This document shows positions 23,401 to 34,859 of a stretch of DNA of 64,000 nucleotides, one piece after another (the stretch's first letter is position 1; each line of letters begins with the position of its first letter). Source of the DNA: Gnetum montanum (taxonomy: Eukaryota; Streptophyta; Gnetopsida; Gnetales; Gnetaceae). Position numbers and translations under genes: made by a program. The stretch covers positions 87,673 to 151,672 of the forward strand of contig MNCI01009312.1 of NCBI GenBank assembly GCA_015680685.1, written 5' to 3'. The notes under the pieces were generated by a model. That model worked only from the letters and a program-made list of their open reading frames with translations, was not told the origin of the DNA and did not search any database.

Positions 23401-23760
23401 ACAGTGATACAGAGGATGATGACGTATAGGAGTGCTCAGCATTTCTTGTATGCAACTAGTGTGCCCACGAAACTCAAATACAAAGGTGCTTGTATGTAGC
23501 AACCACACAACAAGAAGACACCCAGTGGTTGATATCTAATAAGGAGAGTAACCCACCAACATGCATGGAACTAACTGGGGGAACAACTTGCAACCATAAT
23601 GAAAGCATAGATACATTGGAGTATGAGCATCGCCAATTTCCAACCTTAATCTAAAAACATCAATTGGGAGAAGTTGGACACTTCTAAAAAATTCAAATAA
23701 GTGCTCATTATTTCGGATCTCTCCCTTTCAATTCAGTCATGGGGGAGATAGCCACCTATG
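23401..23760 (+). pseudogene. Element B post-protease spacer joined to integrase tail
   Basis: The spacer (NKESNPPTCMEL, SIDTLEYEHRQ) runs into the deletion junction at about 23690-23716 and then the FGSLPF..SVMGEIATY copy of the integrase-tail sequence, here one base out of the native frame. The junction sequence (GAGAAGTTGGACACTTCTAA then TGCTCATTATTTCGGATC) is nearly identical to that of A at 418-472. Confidence 0.85.
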
Positions 23761-25645
23761 TTGATCATTTGAGGCCCTCAGTTCTTTTAAGTTTTTGTTT
23801 TACACATTTTTGTTTTGCACACTTTTGTTTTACTAATTTCTTTAACTTTTCTTGTTTTTGTTTTACAACATCATTTATACTTTTTCTTTTATTTGTATGT
23901 GTATGTGTGTGTCTTATCCATTTTGTTAAGTTTTTTGCCCAACAAGTGCTCTTAATGATGGTATGAACTATTTTCTATTTGTTGTTAATGTTTGGTTTTT
24001 ATCTTTAAGTTATGATGTTGATACTAAGGTATGGTTCTTTTGATATAGCAGGTAATGAGTCCACTACATCCATGCATCCATAAATTTCTATGGTCTCTCT
24101 TGGCTTGGAACTGTACAGTCCATTTCCCAATAATAAGAACTATCAATGAACCAATGACTGGGCATTTCTCAAAAGGAAGTACTCAAGGATTGAAAAGGGT
24201 GTGACTTCAAGGGAATTTGATGCATTTTTGCTAGCCATTCTCTTAAGTGCTTGGATGTTTTCTTCTTAAGTTTTCTTACCATTCCAATGTTGCCACCTTA
24301 TCAAGAAGCTGAGTAAATAAAAATAACAAAGTCTTTACACGGTGTGGTTCTCATGTATAAACATTAAAAAAAACAGTGAGGATTCAAAGCACATCCCTTA
24401 GACGAAATAATCATCTAGGCTACAAGCACTATTTATGGAACTAAAAACATGTTCCCTCTAACCAAGGCCCTTCCTCAATTCCTACTTTTTCCTCCCTTAT
24501 TTTGTCAAAATGGTGGTGGCTCTTTGAGGGATGCATTCTTGTTACTTCAACTGGATGGATTGGCCAAATGCATTAATGTAAAGTCACTGGATGTGGTTCG
24601 TTTGAGGCTAGACTTGGAATGGGATCTACTAAGTCACATTAATCATTAAATACATAAGGGGTTGTACACCACCTTGTTCTTGAGTCTCCATTCCATTCTC
24701 TTCCTTCCATCATTCTTTCTCCATTGTTCACCTCATTGCTGGTTGTATCATTAGTGTATATTTTGGTAGATGCATCGTTTTCTTTGTGGTAAATTCTTGT
24801 GGCTAAGACTTTAACTCTTGTTCCAAATGACATTCCCATAGCCTACGGACTCTTTGAATGTAGGTTTGTCAGGGCATTAAGGGCATGAGCCTGCTTTGGG
24901 GAGGACCCACTGGCATTCCTATTTGGTACACCCATTAAATTCTTTCCCTTAACATTTTTACAGTCAACTCTATTTTGTTCATTTCCATCTTAACATCCAT
25001 TTCATCGACGTTACAGTTGTTTCTTTTTCTTCATCTTTCTTATTCCTTCTCTTTTTTCATTCTATCACTACCGGAGGTTTGCTCTTAGTCATGGGGGTCC
25101 TGACCCAATTTTTTCGATTTTCTCCTAGCCCCTGCACCTTCGATAGTCACCGATATTATATATCTAGAATCCACAATCAGCCATACCACAACTCAACCAA
25201 TGGACCTTTCACCGAAGCAAGGTATCAACTGCATTGTGATTCATTTACCCTTTCTAATATAAGACTGTGTTATGTGTGCAAATGGAAATCATACAACAAT
25301 GGATTGGACCTGGAGGGAACACTTGGAATGGATTAGTGCTAAAGTAGTTATGCAAGGAACAAGATTGATGGCATGCTTACGGATGGACAATGAAAGGTGC
25401 AATCTTGGCTTTGGCAGCAGCAGACTTCTTCTCTCTTCTCTCTCAGTTGCCAAATAAGGCTTGATGTCAAATGTATAAAGTGTTCACTCTTGTTGTCATC
25501 AACACCAGTTTTGTCATGTTCTGTAATGATGATCCATTCACATGTCATCCCATTCACCATTAGTTCCATTCAAGTCAATAATCCCATACCTTCCCAATAT
25601 TTTGTAAGGAACTCGAAGACAAGTTTTTATTCAGTCATGGGGATA
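23761..25645 (+). other. Element B untranslated 3' region
   Basis: Collinear with 515-2494 of A: T-rich repeat (about three 15-bp units), TG tract near 23895, the GTGTGACTTCAAGG block, the GGACCCACTGGCAT block near 24903, a TTAGTCATGGGGG motif near 25086, and the purine tract TCAGTCATGGGGATA abutting the 3' LTR. No credible ORF. Confidence 0.75.
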
Positions 25646-26438
25646 TGATGGGATGCGATATCGCATGCGTCCTTCCCTCCGATATCGCATATGCAATATC
25701 GTAGCCCGCTGCCAGTTCTATAAATAAGAGGTAGCTCTCCCTTGTTTCTCCATCTAGATCTAGACCCTTAGCAAAACTCTGGCAGTTTTACCATTCCAGA
25801 GATAGAATAATTTCCATGTGCCCGCAGTAGGAGTCCCAAAGTGAACAGATCTTTATTCGAGCAATTCTATACCTAAGCACATAATTGTGTACAGCAATAA
25901 ATACGAACTTTTGGATAAACCTTGTAGTGCATGGACTAAGCTAAATAGGACTTTAATTATTGTTAAATGTTTAATTGATTTATTAAGGACTTAATCTCTC
26001 TCAACCCTCAACTCTCATAGTTAAGTGCATTCAGTACGACTGCTTCGAGCACGTGCATTACACTTGGTAATCCCAGTAACGAATAGCATTTGGTAATCCC
26101 AGCAGCATTGCATTGGTTCAGGGTGTGAACGGCAAGTGGGAACAGATACTGATGCTAGGAAGATTAAAGCTTAATTAGTGAAGTTAGTTACTTAGTCTCT
26201 TCACCCTTTTCCCTCTTAGCATAGGTGATAAAAACATAAAATATATAAAAATCACATGCCTCAAGCTTACTTAACCATACAACCGTGACAAATACAAGTA
26301 AGCTTGGGAGGACAACGATTGATTAACCTTAGGTGTTCCATAAGGCGTGTAGGCACTTAGTCTGCAGAGTTCAACCAGATTGTGTGTCTAACGCTCGTAT
26401 TCATATGGTTGAGTGTAGGGGTACCTCGTCACTCATCA
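25646..26438 (+). repeat. 3' LTR of element B
   Basis: Starts TGATGGGATG, ends TCACTCATCA. GATATC palindromes lie at 25650-25702, TATAAATA at 25719-25726. It joins the C integrase directly after the duplicated ATGGA. Confidence 0.92.
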
Positions 26439-27690
26439 ATGGAGATTAATGAAAACCTTTACAAGGTTTTTCCCGATGGCCTGGTACATTGGTGTGTCCC
26501 TAATACGGATCAACTGCACGTTCTTTAGGATGATCATGAAGGTCCTTGTGGGGGCCATTATGCTAAGAGATGCATGGCCATAAAAATCCTCATGGCAGGG
26601 TATTATTGGCCAACAATATTTAGGGATGCACACCAATTTGTCTGAGCTTGTGATCATCGCCAAAGGGATGGTGGAATGAAAACTCGAATGGAGGAGCCAC
26701 AACAATGGATATAACCTCTTAAGTCATTTGATATTTAGGGCATTGACTTTATGGGTCCCATCACACCTTTATCAAATGGAAAAGCATATATAATATTTGC
26801 AGTTGAGTATTGTACCAAGTGGGTAGAAGCAGTAGCTGTCACCGACTATACATCCACCACTGCTACTCGGTTTGTACAACAAAACATCATAAACAGGTTT
26901 GGTGTACCTTGTGCGTTAATTTTGGATAATGGAACTCATTTTACAATGCCACTTTTCGAAAGCTGGTGTAACACTTGGGGGTTGAACATAAACTCACAAC
27001 TCCATATCACCCCCAAGCTAATGGTCAAGCTGAGGTCACTAATCAAAAGATTACAAAAATCTTAACACATGCCATTAGCAAATATCGAAGGAACTGGAGC
27101 ACTAAATTAAATGATTCCCTTTGGGCCTATTGCTTCACATGGAAGCTTCCCATAGGTTATTCTCCCTATGAGCTCGTGTATGGAAAACTACTAACATTAC
27201 CCATCCAATTTGAGCTTCGTAAACTCTCTATAGCCTATGACCTTGACCTAAATCTAAGTCTAGCATAGAAAAAATGATTAATGAGTCTCAACTTGCTAGA
27301 TGAAAATTGATTACTGGCCTTGTCATCCAATGAAATGCATAAGGCATTCAACAAGAAACGTCATGGCCTCAAAATAAGAAAATTCAAGTTTCAACCAGGA
27401 GACAAGGTTCTTTATTGGAATCGTGCACATGTACCCCAACGAACCAAATTTCAAACATTGTGGGAAGAACCTTATATTACTGATGAGACTTTTCCATCTG
27501 GGTTCATGATCATCTACAAACCTGATAGCCTAGATAGAAAACAACTAGTCAACATTCAACAAATAAAACCTTTTCATGAGCTCAAGCCAACCAACACAAC
27601 AAACACCTCGTTAGATGGACAACCACACTCAATCTTTTGGATCTCTCCCTTCCAACTTAGTCATGGGGGAGATGGCCACCCATACTAACA
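26439..27690 (+). pseudogene. Integrase of element C, right of nested B (decayed)
   Basis: Resumes with NENLYKVFPDGLVHWCVP. The zinc-binding region has GPCGGHYAKR but its CxxC has become CDHR. Next are GIDFMGPI (first catalytic Asp), LILDNGTHF (second Asp) and, after a frameshift near 26960, HPQANGQAEV (catalytic Glu). The GYSPYELVYGKL segment and a C-terminal domain with VLYWNRAHVPQRTKF follow, and the frame ends FSHGGDGHPY near 27688. Stops replace Gln and Trp codons (26715 and 26740 areas). Integrase would insert element DNA into the genome; this copy is inactive. Confidence 0.85.
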
Positions 27691-29684
27691 CCTTAAACGA
27701 CTCCTTAGTTTTTGACTATTTTTTTTCCACATTTTTGGTTTTACAACTTTTTGTTTTCATCTTCTCTATTTTACATATTTATATTTTTAAGGTTATTGGT
27801 CTTTTCTTTGTTTTTCTTTTACACTATTATTAATATATTCAATATTTATTGTCTACTCTTTTACTTTCTTCTATGGTTATGTTTGCTTGTGTTTGATGTG
27901 TTTCTCTACTTTTTCTACTAATAAGGTGGCAGGTACAATGGTAATGCACTACTTGATGGTGGTATGCTTCATTTGTAATTTGATTGTTGATATCTGGTTT
28001 CTGACTTTGAATGTCATTATTGACAACTAGGACATGGTTTCTTTTCATGTAACAGGCAATGAGTTCACATCATCCACCCATTCACATACTCTATGGTTTT
28101 CCTTATTTCGGAAGCATGCAGTCTCTTCTTCATTAATGCAACTTTAATAAATTGGTGACTTGTGTAGTTTTTAGAATTGGGAAGGAATCAAAGGTTTGGA
28201 CAGGGTGTAGCTTCAAAGGGATGCATTATTCTTTGTGCTTTTTTGTTTTCCTATGTGCAAGAGTGTTCTCGTAAGCTTCTCACTATTTTGCATCATTTCA
28301 TAATAGGAAGTCAAATAAGTCCTTACATGGTGTGGTCCAAATTAAAAAAAAATGATAAGGATTCAAAGCACATCCCTTGGACAAAATAAATGTAAAAACG
28401 CATGGATCTTTGCATGGTGTGGTTCCCATTAAAAAAAACATGGGAATTCAAAGCACACCCCTTAGACCAAATAAAAGGGCTACGAGCACTGGTTATGAGA
28501 CTTGTCTTGTCTCCTCTAACTAAGACCCTTTCTCACTTCCTACCTTCACTTCAATTTGGAATAGTGGTTGTTTTGTGGAAGTATTCTTGTGTCTTAGGGG
28601 ATGGACTAGCCTTAGAATGTCGATGCAAAGTCACTAAAAGTGGTTGGTTTTGATCTGAACTAAGGATGGATCCTACCAAGTCATTTAATCACAAACTCCA
28701 CAAGGGACTGTATGTGATCATAATTAGGAACTCCATTTCACTTTCTTTGTCATCTATCTATACTTTTCATGCTTCACCTCACTGCCAGTTTCATGTTTTG
28801 ATTCAATGTGATTCAATGTTCTAGTTTGATGTATCGGGTTTCTCAGTCAGTTACGTTTGGGTTTTTATACTTAACTTTCTGTAACCATTAATTATCCATC
28901 GTGCCCACGAACTCCTTGGTTTGAAGTTATGCAAGGGCATAAAAGGCCTATGCCTACTTTGGTGAGGACCCACTTGCATATCTTTTGGTTTGGTTAAGTT
29001 AAGTTCTTTATCCTTAGACATTGTTGTAATCAAATTCTTTTTATTTACCCCATCCATGTCATCCAATTGTACGCACCTTCACAACTGCTTGTAATGAACT
29101 CCCTTTTATTGTTGTGAATACCCTCTTTCCACTATTCCTTATGTTAAGCTTTTTTTGAATTTTATGGATCACTTCTATGACTTAACCCATTCGTCAGTCT
29201 TTCCACTAACAATATCAAGCAATCAATCTGTCACAATCACAACCTGGCTAGATAAAATCACCAACGAGACAAGGTATTTAGCCATTATCTATTGCACTAT
29301 ATATACTAATCCTTGGTTCTATTGTGATTGCAATGGGAAGCACGGACTGGAAGCGGGACTTTCTTCACCAAGGAGGATGCAACCATATCACTCGTGAGAG
29401 ATTGTTCATAATCATTGGATCTCTTCTACCTCTCCCTCATTCTTTTTTTGCCAAGAGGAGTTGGATGTCCTTTGGATCTATTGGTGTTCTTTCCTCTTGT
29501 CATGAACACCTGATTTTGTACACAACTATAATATTATATGCTTGGGAACTTTTGTATTTGTCTATTTTCTCTATGTCACTTTGCATGTTAGTCAAATAAG
29601 TCCACACCCACTAATATATTTTGTAAAGGACTTTTTCCTCTTCTTCTATACTCGAGGACGAGTTTTCATTCAATCTTGGAGGTA
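27691..29684 (+). other. Element C untranslated 3' region
   Basis: Same block order as A, B and D but more diverged: T-rich part (27700-27900), a duplicated AAAAAAAATGATAAGGATTCAAAGCACA-like segment near 28345 and 28430, the GAGGACCCACTTGCAT block near 28964, and a final purine tract (TCTTGGAGGTA) before the LTR. Short ORFs here are not convincing. Confidence 0.7.
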
Positions 29685-30570
29685 TGATAAATCGTGTTTT
29701 TCAATGCTTCGATGTTGGGGTGGTCGCGATATTAGGTACACGATATCGGGTACCCAATATCGCGGCCCAAGATGCAATATCGTACATTCGATATCGCAGG
29801 GTTGCTCCCGGGTCTATAAATACAACACCCAAGCGCACAATTGAGAGTAAGTTTTTGGCAATCAAGTAGCGAAACTCTTGCAATTTGTTTATTTGAGAGT
29901 TAGAATATTTTCCAAGTGCCCGTAGCAAAAGATCTAAGTGTGAATGGATCTTTATTCAAGCATTGATGTACCTGAACACACCATTGTGTTGGTAATAAAG
30001 ACGAACTCTTTGATTCATTCCTTGCAGCACTGAAGACTTTCTTTCTTTTGCATTTACATATTGTGATTTCATGCAATTTATATTAATTTTATTAATGTAG
30101 TAATTAATTTCGATCAATCAAACAAATCATTAAAATACACAAGCACGACCCCTTCGAGCATACATGTAATGCTTGGTAGCTCAGAAACGATCAGTGTTTG
30201 ATAGCCTAGCAGTGTTTGCACAAAGTTCAGGATGTGTCCAAGAAGTGGGAACGGTTACTTGTGTTAGGCTAGATTATACTATAGTTTACTTAGTAATTAA
30301 TCGCTCTTACTTTTAATCACTCTTACTTTTATTCTTGTTCTAGGTGAGTAATTCCATAAAAACACAAAATAATAAAAATCTTATACCTCAATCACACTTA
30401 ACTATACAATTGCATTCCACAAGTGGACTAAGAAGACAACAAATGAACAACACGCACACATTGTTTAGCCTTAGTGTACTTAGCAATTATAGTCTGCGGA
30501 ATTCGACCAAATCACACGTGAACACCTGTGATTTGTATGGTTGGGCATAGGGGTACCTTGCCGCTCATCA
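29685..30570 (+). repeat. 3' LTR of element C
   Basis: Starts TGATAAATCGTG, ends CCGCTCATCA. The palindrome array (GCGATATTAGG, ACGATATCGGG, TCGATATCGC) spans 29722-29800, TATAAATA lies at 29815-29822 and AATAAAG at 29994-30000. CpG dinucleotides are better preserved here than in the 5' LTR. Confidence 0.92.
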
Positions 30571-30572
30571 AC

Positions 30573-30985
30573 GATGAACTACGAGTAGCATTCTTTCCAT
30601 AGTCCCCTTCAAAAATGTTTCTACTTCCGGGGTGATCTGCACTTTAGTGAATATTGCAGCTTCCAATCATTAGAGGCTCTTCCGATGGGCTTTTCTCAAA
30701 GGCTACGAGGGGGTGTGATTTGCATCCACCATGTAGGAGCTTCTCGAAGCATACCAACAACTAGAAGTTCGCATTTTCCTTGCCATCGATTCTTCCAATT
30801 GATTGGAACGTTTCTAGCAAAATTTTACTCTTGATTGTGATGAACTACGAGTAGCAATATTTCTGTAGCCCCCTTTGAAAAGGCTTCTACTTCTAGTGAT
30901 CTGCACTTCAATGAAAATTGCAACTTGCGATCATTTGAAGCTCTTTCAGTGAGCTTTTTACAAAGGTTACGAGGACGTGCATTTC
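30573..30985 (+). repeat. 266-bp tandem repeat, one full and one partial copy
   Basis: GATGAACTACGAGTAGCA begins both 30573 and 30839. The units share CTTCTACTTC, GATCTGCACTT and AAAGG(C/T)TACGAGG words. A third, partial copy lies left of element C (13351-13476). No coding function is apparent. Confidence 0.85.
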
Positions 30986-31216
30986 ATAGGGTCTTCAGAA
31001 AAACCAATTCCCCCATGTGTTGTGACAGACTGCACAGGTAAGTATGTTCTCGCAGATTTGGTTGTAAATAACTGCAAATCGCAATTCTGCATGTCCATAC
31101 ATATCCATACATAGATGGTTGAACAAACATCATACATTTCAATCATGGTTTTATTTATCCCAATCATAGTTTCATCCTTGCATACATGAGCCACCAACCA
31201 TATCATATATTTCTTT

Positions 31217-31366
31217 ATACCCTAAAGAGACTTAACCATGTCCTATAAAGTGTCGCCATTATGTCACATTTGCAAAGAAAAACAATTCATAATACCCTAA
31301 AGAGACTTAACCATGTCCTATAAAGTGTCGCCATTATGTCACATCTGCAAAGAAAAACAATTCATA
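31217..31366 (+). repeat. 75-bp perfect-length tandem duplication
   Basis: 31217-31291 and 31292-31366 differ at one visible base (CACATTTGC versus CACATCTGC), so the duplication is recent relative to the surrounding transposon decay. Confidence 0.95.
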
Positions 31367-31424
31367 ATATGATATATAATTATATATGATTTCCAGTCTG
31401 AGCGGAGAATGCATGTCTTAACGA

Positions 31425-31964
31425 TTACATTACATGATTACAACCCAAAACCAAAACCGTGATAGGAAAGCATATTATGTAAATGAAGGATACTGCAGAA
31501 ACTTCAACACGGTAATTGATTATTATGCGGCGGCGAAGGTGGCCATCCAAGCTGCCGATGCACTTTATGTTGGTCTGCGTATGGATCCAGGCCTTCATAT
31601 CGCTGCCCACGGAGGCCGTGAACAGAAGAAGGCTCTCACCGCTGGAGGCCCTGCAACTGCAATCCAGTTTCATGCTATAAACGGGGCCATCATGTGCTTT
31701 GCCTGCCCACATACATTTCCATCCACAATTCCCTCCTTCATCTGCTTCTTTTTCTTCTTCTGCATCGTTCCCTCTTTTCAAGTTCGACTTCACCGCATCA
31801 TACTTTTCCTGTAAATCCTGATTCTGTCTGCAGCAGCAGCAGCAGCAGCAGCAGGAGAGAAGTCGCTGCGATTCGCTCCTGAAACTAGAAACATCGGAGA
31901 TAATTTGAGCCCGAATCGGCCCGTTTTCGTGAGCAGCGTAATCCATGCGCCTTTCACCATTCAC
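31425..31964 (-). CDS. WD40-repeat-like protein fragment (possible first exon)
   Basis: 179 codons from ATG at 31964; an in-frame ATG at 31946 is equally plausible. A charged N-terminal region with a run of eight Cys (31831-31854, minus) precedes an acidic linker (EEEKEADEGG). Then comes a stretch like one WD40 blade and the start of the next: AGKAHDGPVYSMKL .. LLLFTASVGSDMKAW .. IKCIGSLDGHL. After GHL the frame loses WD character and ends at 31425, so either splicing is missed or the gene is truncated; no strong GT donor follows GHL. The region is more GC-rich than its surroundings and not part of any repeat I see. WD40 proteins act as scaffolds. Assignment is tentative. Confidence 0.4.
   Translation of the reverse strand: MNGERRMDYAAHENGPIRAQIISDVSSFRSESQRLLSCCCCCCCCRQNQDLQEKYDAVKSNLKRGNDAEEEKEADEGGNCGWKCMWAGKAHDGPVYSMKLDCSCRASSGESLLLFTASVGSDMKAWIHTQTNIKCIGSLDGHLRRRIIINYRVEVSAVSFIYIICFPITVLVLGCNHVM
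31831..31854 (+). repeat. (CAG)8 microsatellite
   Basis: Eight perfect CAG units. On the minus strand, in the frame of the WD40-like ORF, they encode consecutive Cys. Confidence 0.98.
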
Positions 31965-31984
31965 ATATTCACAACAAAGAAACA

Positions 31985-33200
31985 GTACAAGGCTGGCTCA
32001 TTGGTTGCGCACGGAATATGAACAAGGTTACGGTCAAAGGCTATGCTCTGCCCACGTTTTTTTCGCAGCTACCCAAAGATTCTTGGATTTGTCAAATCAC
32101 GATGCTTCGTTCAACCGCAAGCGTTGTTGACTATGCTGCTGCTGCTTCTTCCATAATGCTGTGAAACACTGAAATGTGAATGCAGCCGATGAGATGTTCT
32201 TATTGCCAAAATAATGTGATTAATGCCTACCCCGCCCATTAATTAAGCGCAAAAACCAGAACTGACATCGAAGCGGACCGATTCTGTGGATCTGAATTTA
32301 GGCTAGATTTTGCAATCCCACAGGGCGTGGGAAGCAGTTAAGAGTAAGGAACATGATCAACCAACGCAAAGTGAGGAAACCAACCACGGAGCAAAGGATT
32401 TTCAATAAGCTGCAGAGAGATTTGCTAATTTCAGGATTCGCATGAAAATGGAGGCCGACTGCAATCCCAACTTGCATTTGTATGTTAATGTTTCGGTTTG
32501 TTGTCCGAATTTATATGAATGTTCATGTTTATTTAAAATTCGAACCTCAAGAGCAGCTTATTCATAGCGTCTCCGATGGCCTGCGTGGGTTAGCTGTTAT
32601 CTATTCCAATGCCACACATACGTTTACAGAAAAATACCAATCAGCATATCTTGGTTTGCTAAAGGACTGTTTCTATCTCCTGTGGTTTTGGATTATTTTA
32701 TATATCAAATTGATTTCAAGGAACCCTTAAGTTCAAGATGCAATTCAATTAAAAAAATGTTAAAAAAATAATTGTTGACTTTGAATTTTAAATATCTTTA
32801 CAGTTGTTGGCCTGACTTGAGCAGAATTACCTTACGTGTGACCACTGGAGTTTACTTCAGGCATGAACCGACGGGAGGGAACTCGTATGTGCGCAATGTT
32901 TACCGGTGCTATGACAAAAGCGGTACGCGTCCTTTATCTTGCAACATTATTCGAGGGAGGGTAAATCAACCTCTTTATTTAGTTTGTAAGCTCCGCACTA
33001 TTTACAATTTAGTTAATACCAAATTCAAATTCATTCATATTTTCTTCACTCAAAGAACTGAACTCTCGAAAAAGACATTCTAGGGTGGATCAAAGTTCTT
33101 GGCCTTTTTTTTTTCTATGTTTTGAGTTATGCTAAAAATGGTAAGAAGAGCGTCTACGTTAACACATATGGAATCTTTATACTTCAAAATGAAACTTTGT
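31985..33200. other. No recognised gene
   Basis: Comparatively GC-balanced up to about 32460 and not visibly repetitive, so it may hold the upstream region of the minus-strand WD40-like ORF. Plus-strand ORFs at 32482-32730 and 32772-33083 show no recognisable motif. Confidence 0.4.
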
Positions 33201-33214
33201 CTCTTATATAGATA

Positions 33215-33437
33215 TGTTGGGTGTCATTAATATGTATTTTTATTTAAGCACAAGGTTCAAGACCTTATATAGTCATACACAATGAAGTGTTAGCCTAGCA
33301 ATAGAACATTTCATTTGGAAGTTCTAGGTCATGGGTTTGATTTTAGTGGGTAATGCTAAGTTATATAAAGTTCTAATTAGACTATAAATTTTGGGATACA
33401 TCTATGCTTTATTTATTTTGGGTTCCAACACCCAACA
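33215..33437 (-). repeat. LTR-like or TRIM-like repeat, copy 1
   Basis: Read on the minus strand it starts TGTTGGGTGTTGGAACCC and ends GACACCCAACA: TG..CA ends inside a short terminal inverted repeat, typical of copia-type or TRIM LTRs. TATATAAGGTCTTG lies inside. Flanking 5-mers do not match, so no TSD is seen. Related sequences lie in plus orientation at 33810-33879 joined to 42504-42590, and at 43499-43625. Confidence 0.5.
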
Positions 33438-33879
33438 TTTACAACATGCTTTTAATTACAACATTTACTTTCATTAACGATCTTGTCCAACTCTTGATTA
33501 TGAAACACATTATTTAGGAATGAAAACATGACAAACTACCTTACTTAGCTTTTGTTCATCCTTAAATGAGTTCACCTAAGGATCTTTCTCTATGCTCAAA
33601 TACTTTAATTTCTCTTTTTCAATACTATAATTAAAATATAAGTGAGAAGAAAATTTGGGGAGAAATAAATCTATCATATCATTAACATACATTAATTCTC
33701 TTGACAATAACAAGAGATGAATTAAAGATCCATCAACTACCAATCATAAGTCTTAACTAGAAATACATTGTGTATCTCATATTTTTTGGTTACCTAAGCA
33801 AAGGTAGGGTCAATTGAAATAAGTGAAACATAGGTACACCCCAAGGTTTATAGAAGTTTATAACTTAGTGCTTCCTAGT

Positions 33880-34693
33880 TGATGAGTGGTGAGGTACCCC
33901 TACACTCAACCATACGAATACGAGCATTACACGCACGATCCGGTCGAACTCTGCAGACGGACTAGTTGTGGCATCTAGACAGTTAGCCTTAGGTCGCAGT
34001 TCGCTGTCTTCCCACCTAGACTAGTATTTGCTTTGTCATGTATGGTTTAGTCCAAAGTGAGGTGTATGATGGGTTTTCTAATCTAATGCTACTCCTGAAG
34101 GCAATGGAAAGTAATATTAACTAAGCTAGGAGGAAAGGGTAAGAGAATCTAAACTAGCCTAAGTGCAATGAGCATCTGTTCCTTGATTATCCGTACACAT
34201 CTTGGACTTCGTGCATGACTACTACTGGGATTACCAAGCGTAGATCCTAGGTATGCTACTGGGTTACCAAGTAGTCACACTTAAATGCTCGTAATCAAGT
34301 CATACTCATTCCACGTTTTAACATGAGACAAGGGTGAGAGGATATTAACTAGGAAAGTAGTAAATAACAATTAAATAAATAATTAATCTAAGTGAATGCT
34401 GCAATGATGAAGTAATCTCGATCTTTATTGCCGGTCATGTGCGTGTCCAAGTACGTCACACTCGAATAAAGGATGTCGTACAATTACAATCACCACACTA
34501 CGAGCATACACTAGGAAATATTCTAACTCTAGAATGATAAAACTGCAAGAGTCTAGCTAAGGGTTTACATCTAAGTGCCTAAGACTAGGAAAGCCACCTC
34601 TTATTTATAGAACTAGCGACGGGCTGCAATATCGCGACTTGGCTATGATATCGCGTATGTGATATCGCGGTCACCTCAAATGATGGCTCATCA
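33880..34693 (-). repeat. 3' LTR of element F
   Basis: Plus-strand ends TGATGAGTGG and GGCTCATCA. On the minus strand the TATA box is at 34609-34602, preceded by GATATC palindromes at 34670-34623, and CAATAAAGATCG lies near 34425. Adjacent on the right is the complement of the purine tract (TACCCCCATGACTGAATG). Confidence 0.92.
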
Positions 34694-34859
34694 TACCCCC
34701 ATGACTGAATGAAAACTCGTCCTCGAGTTACAATGATTACACAGTGGATAGGTATGGGATTATTAGATGGGAAGAAACGGGATTATGTCGTAGTGTGGAA
34801 TGAAAAAAAATGAAGACACAACACAAATGATGTTCTACATCTACAAAAATGGGTGGAAC

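Larger units (their letters stand above)
19421..26438 (+). mobile_element. Element B: pol-deleted Ty3/gypsy retrotransposon nested in C
   Basis: Flanked by a perfect 5-bp TSD ATGGA (19416-19420 and 26439-26443) inside the C integrase. LTRs of 806 and 793 bp, tRNA-Asp PBS, gag and protease are present. RT, RNase H and the integrase core are missing, with the same junction as in A. Length 7018 bp. It must rely on proteins of a full-length relative for mobility (inference). Same orientation as its host. Confidence 0.92.
13477..30570 (+). mobile_element. Element C: Ty3/gypsy retrotransposon, host of nested element B
   Basis: LTRs of 873 and 886 bp bound the element. The flanking 5-mers are ATGAT (13472-13476) and ACGAT (30571-30575), a TSD with one transition. 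The undisturbed repeat at 30834-30838 reads GTGAT, so both sides have probably mutated. Subtracting B and its duplicated 5 bp leaves about 10.07 kb, close to D. Order: LTR, tRNA-Asp PBS, gag, PR, RT, RNase H, INT, 3' region, LTR. The coding region has more stops than D and is clearly dead. Confidence 0.9.

Noticed and set aside
31434-31814. 126-codon plus-strand ORF
   Set aside because: Antisense to the WD40-like ORF, which shows a recognisable motif; the plus-strand reading has none.
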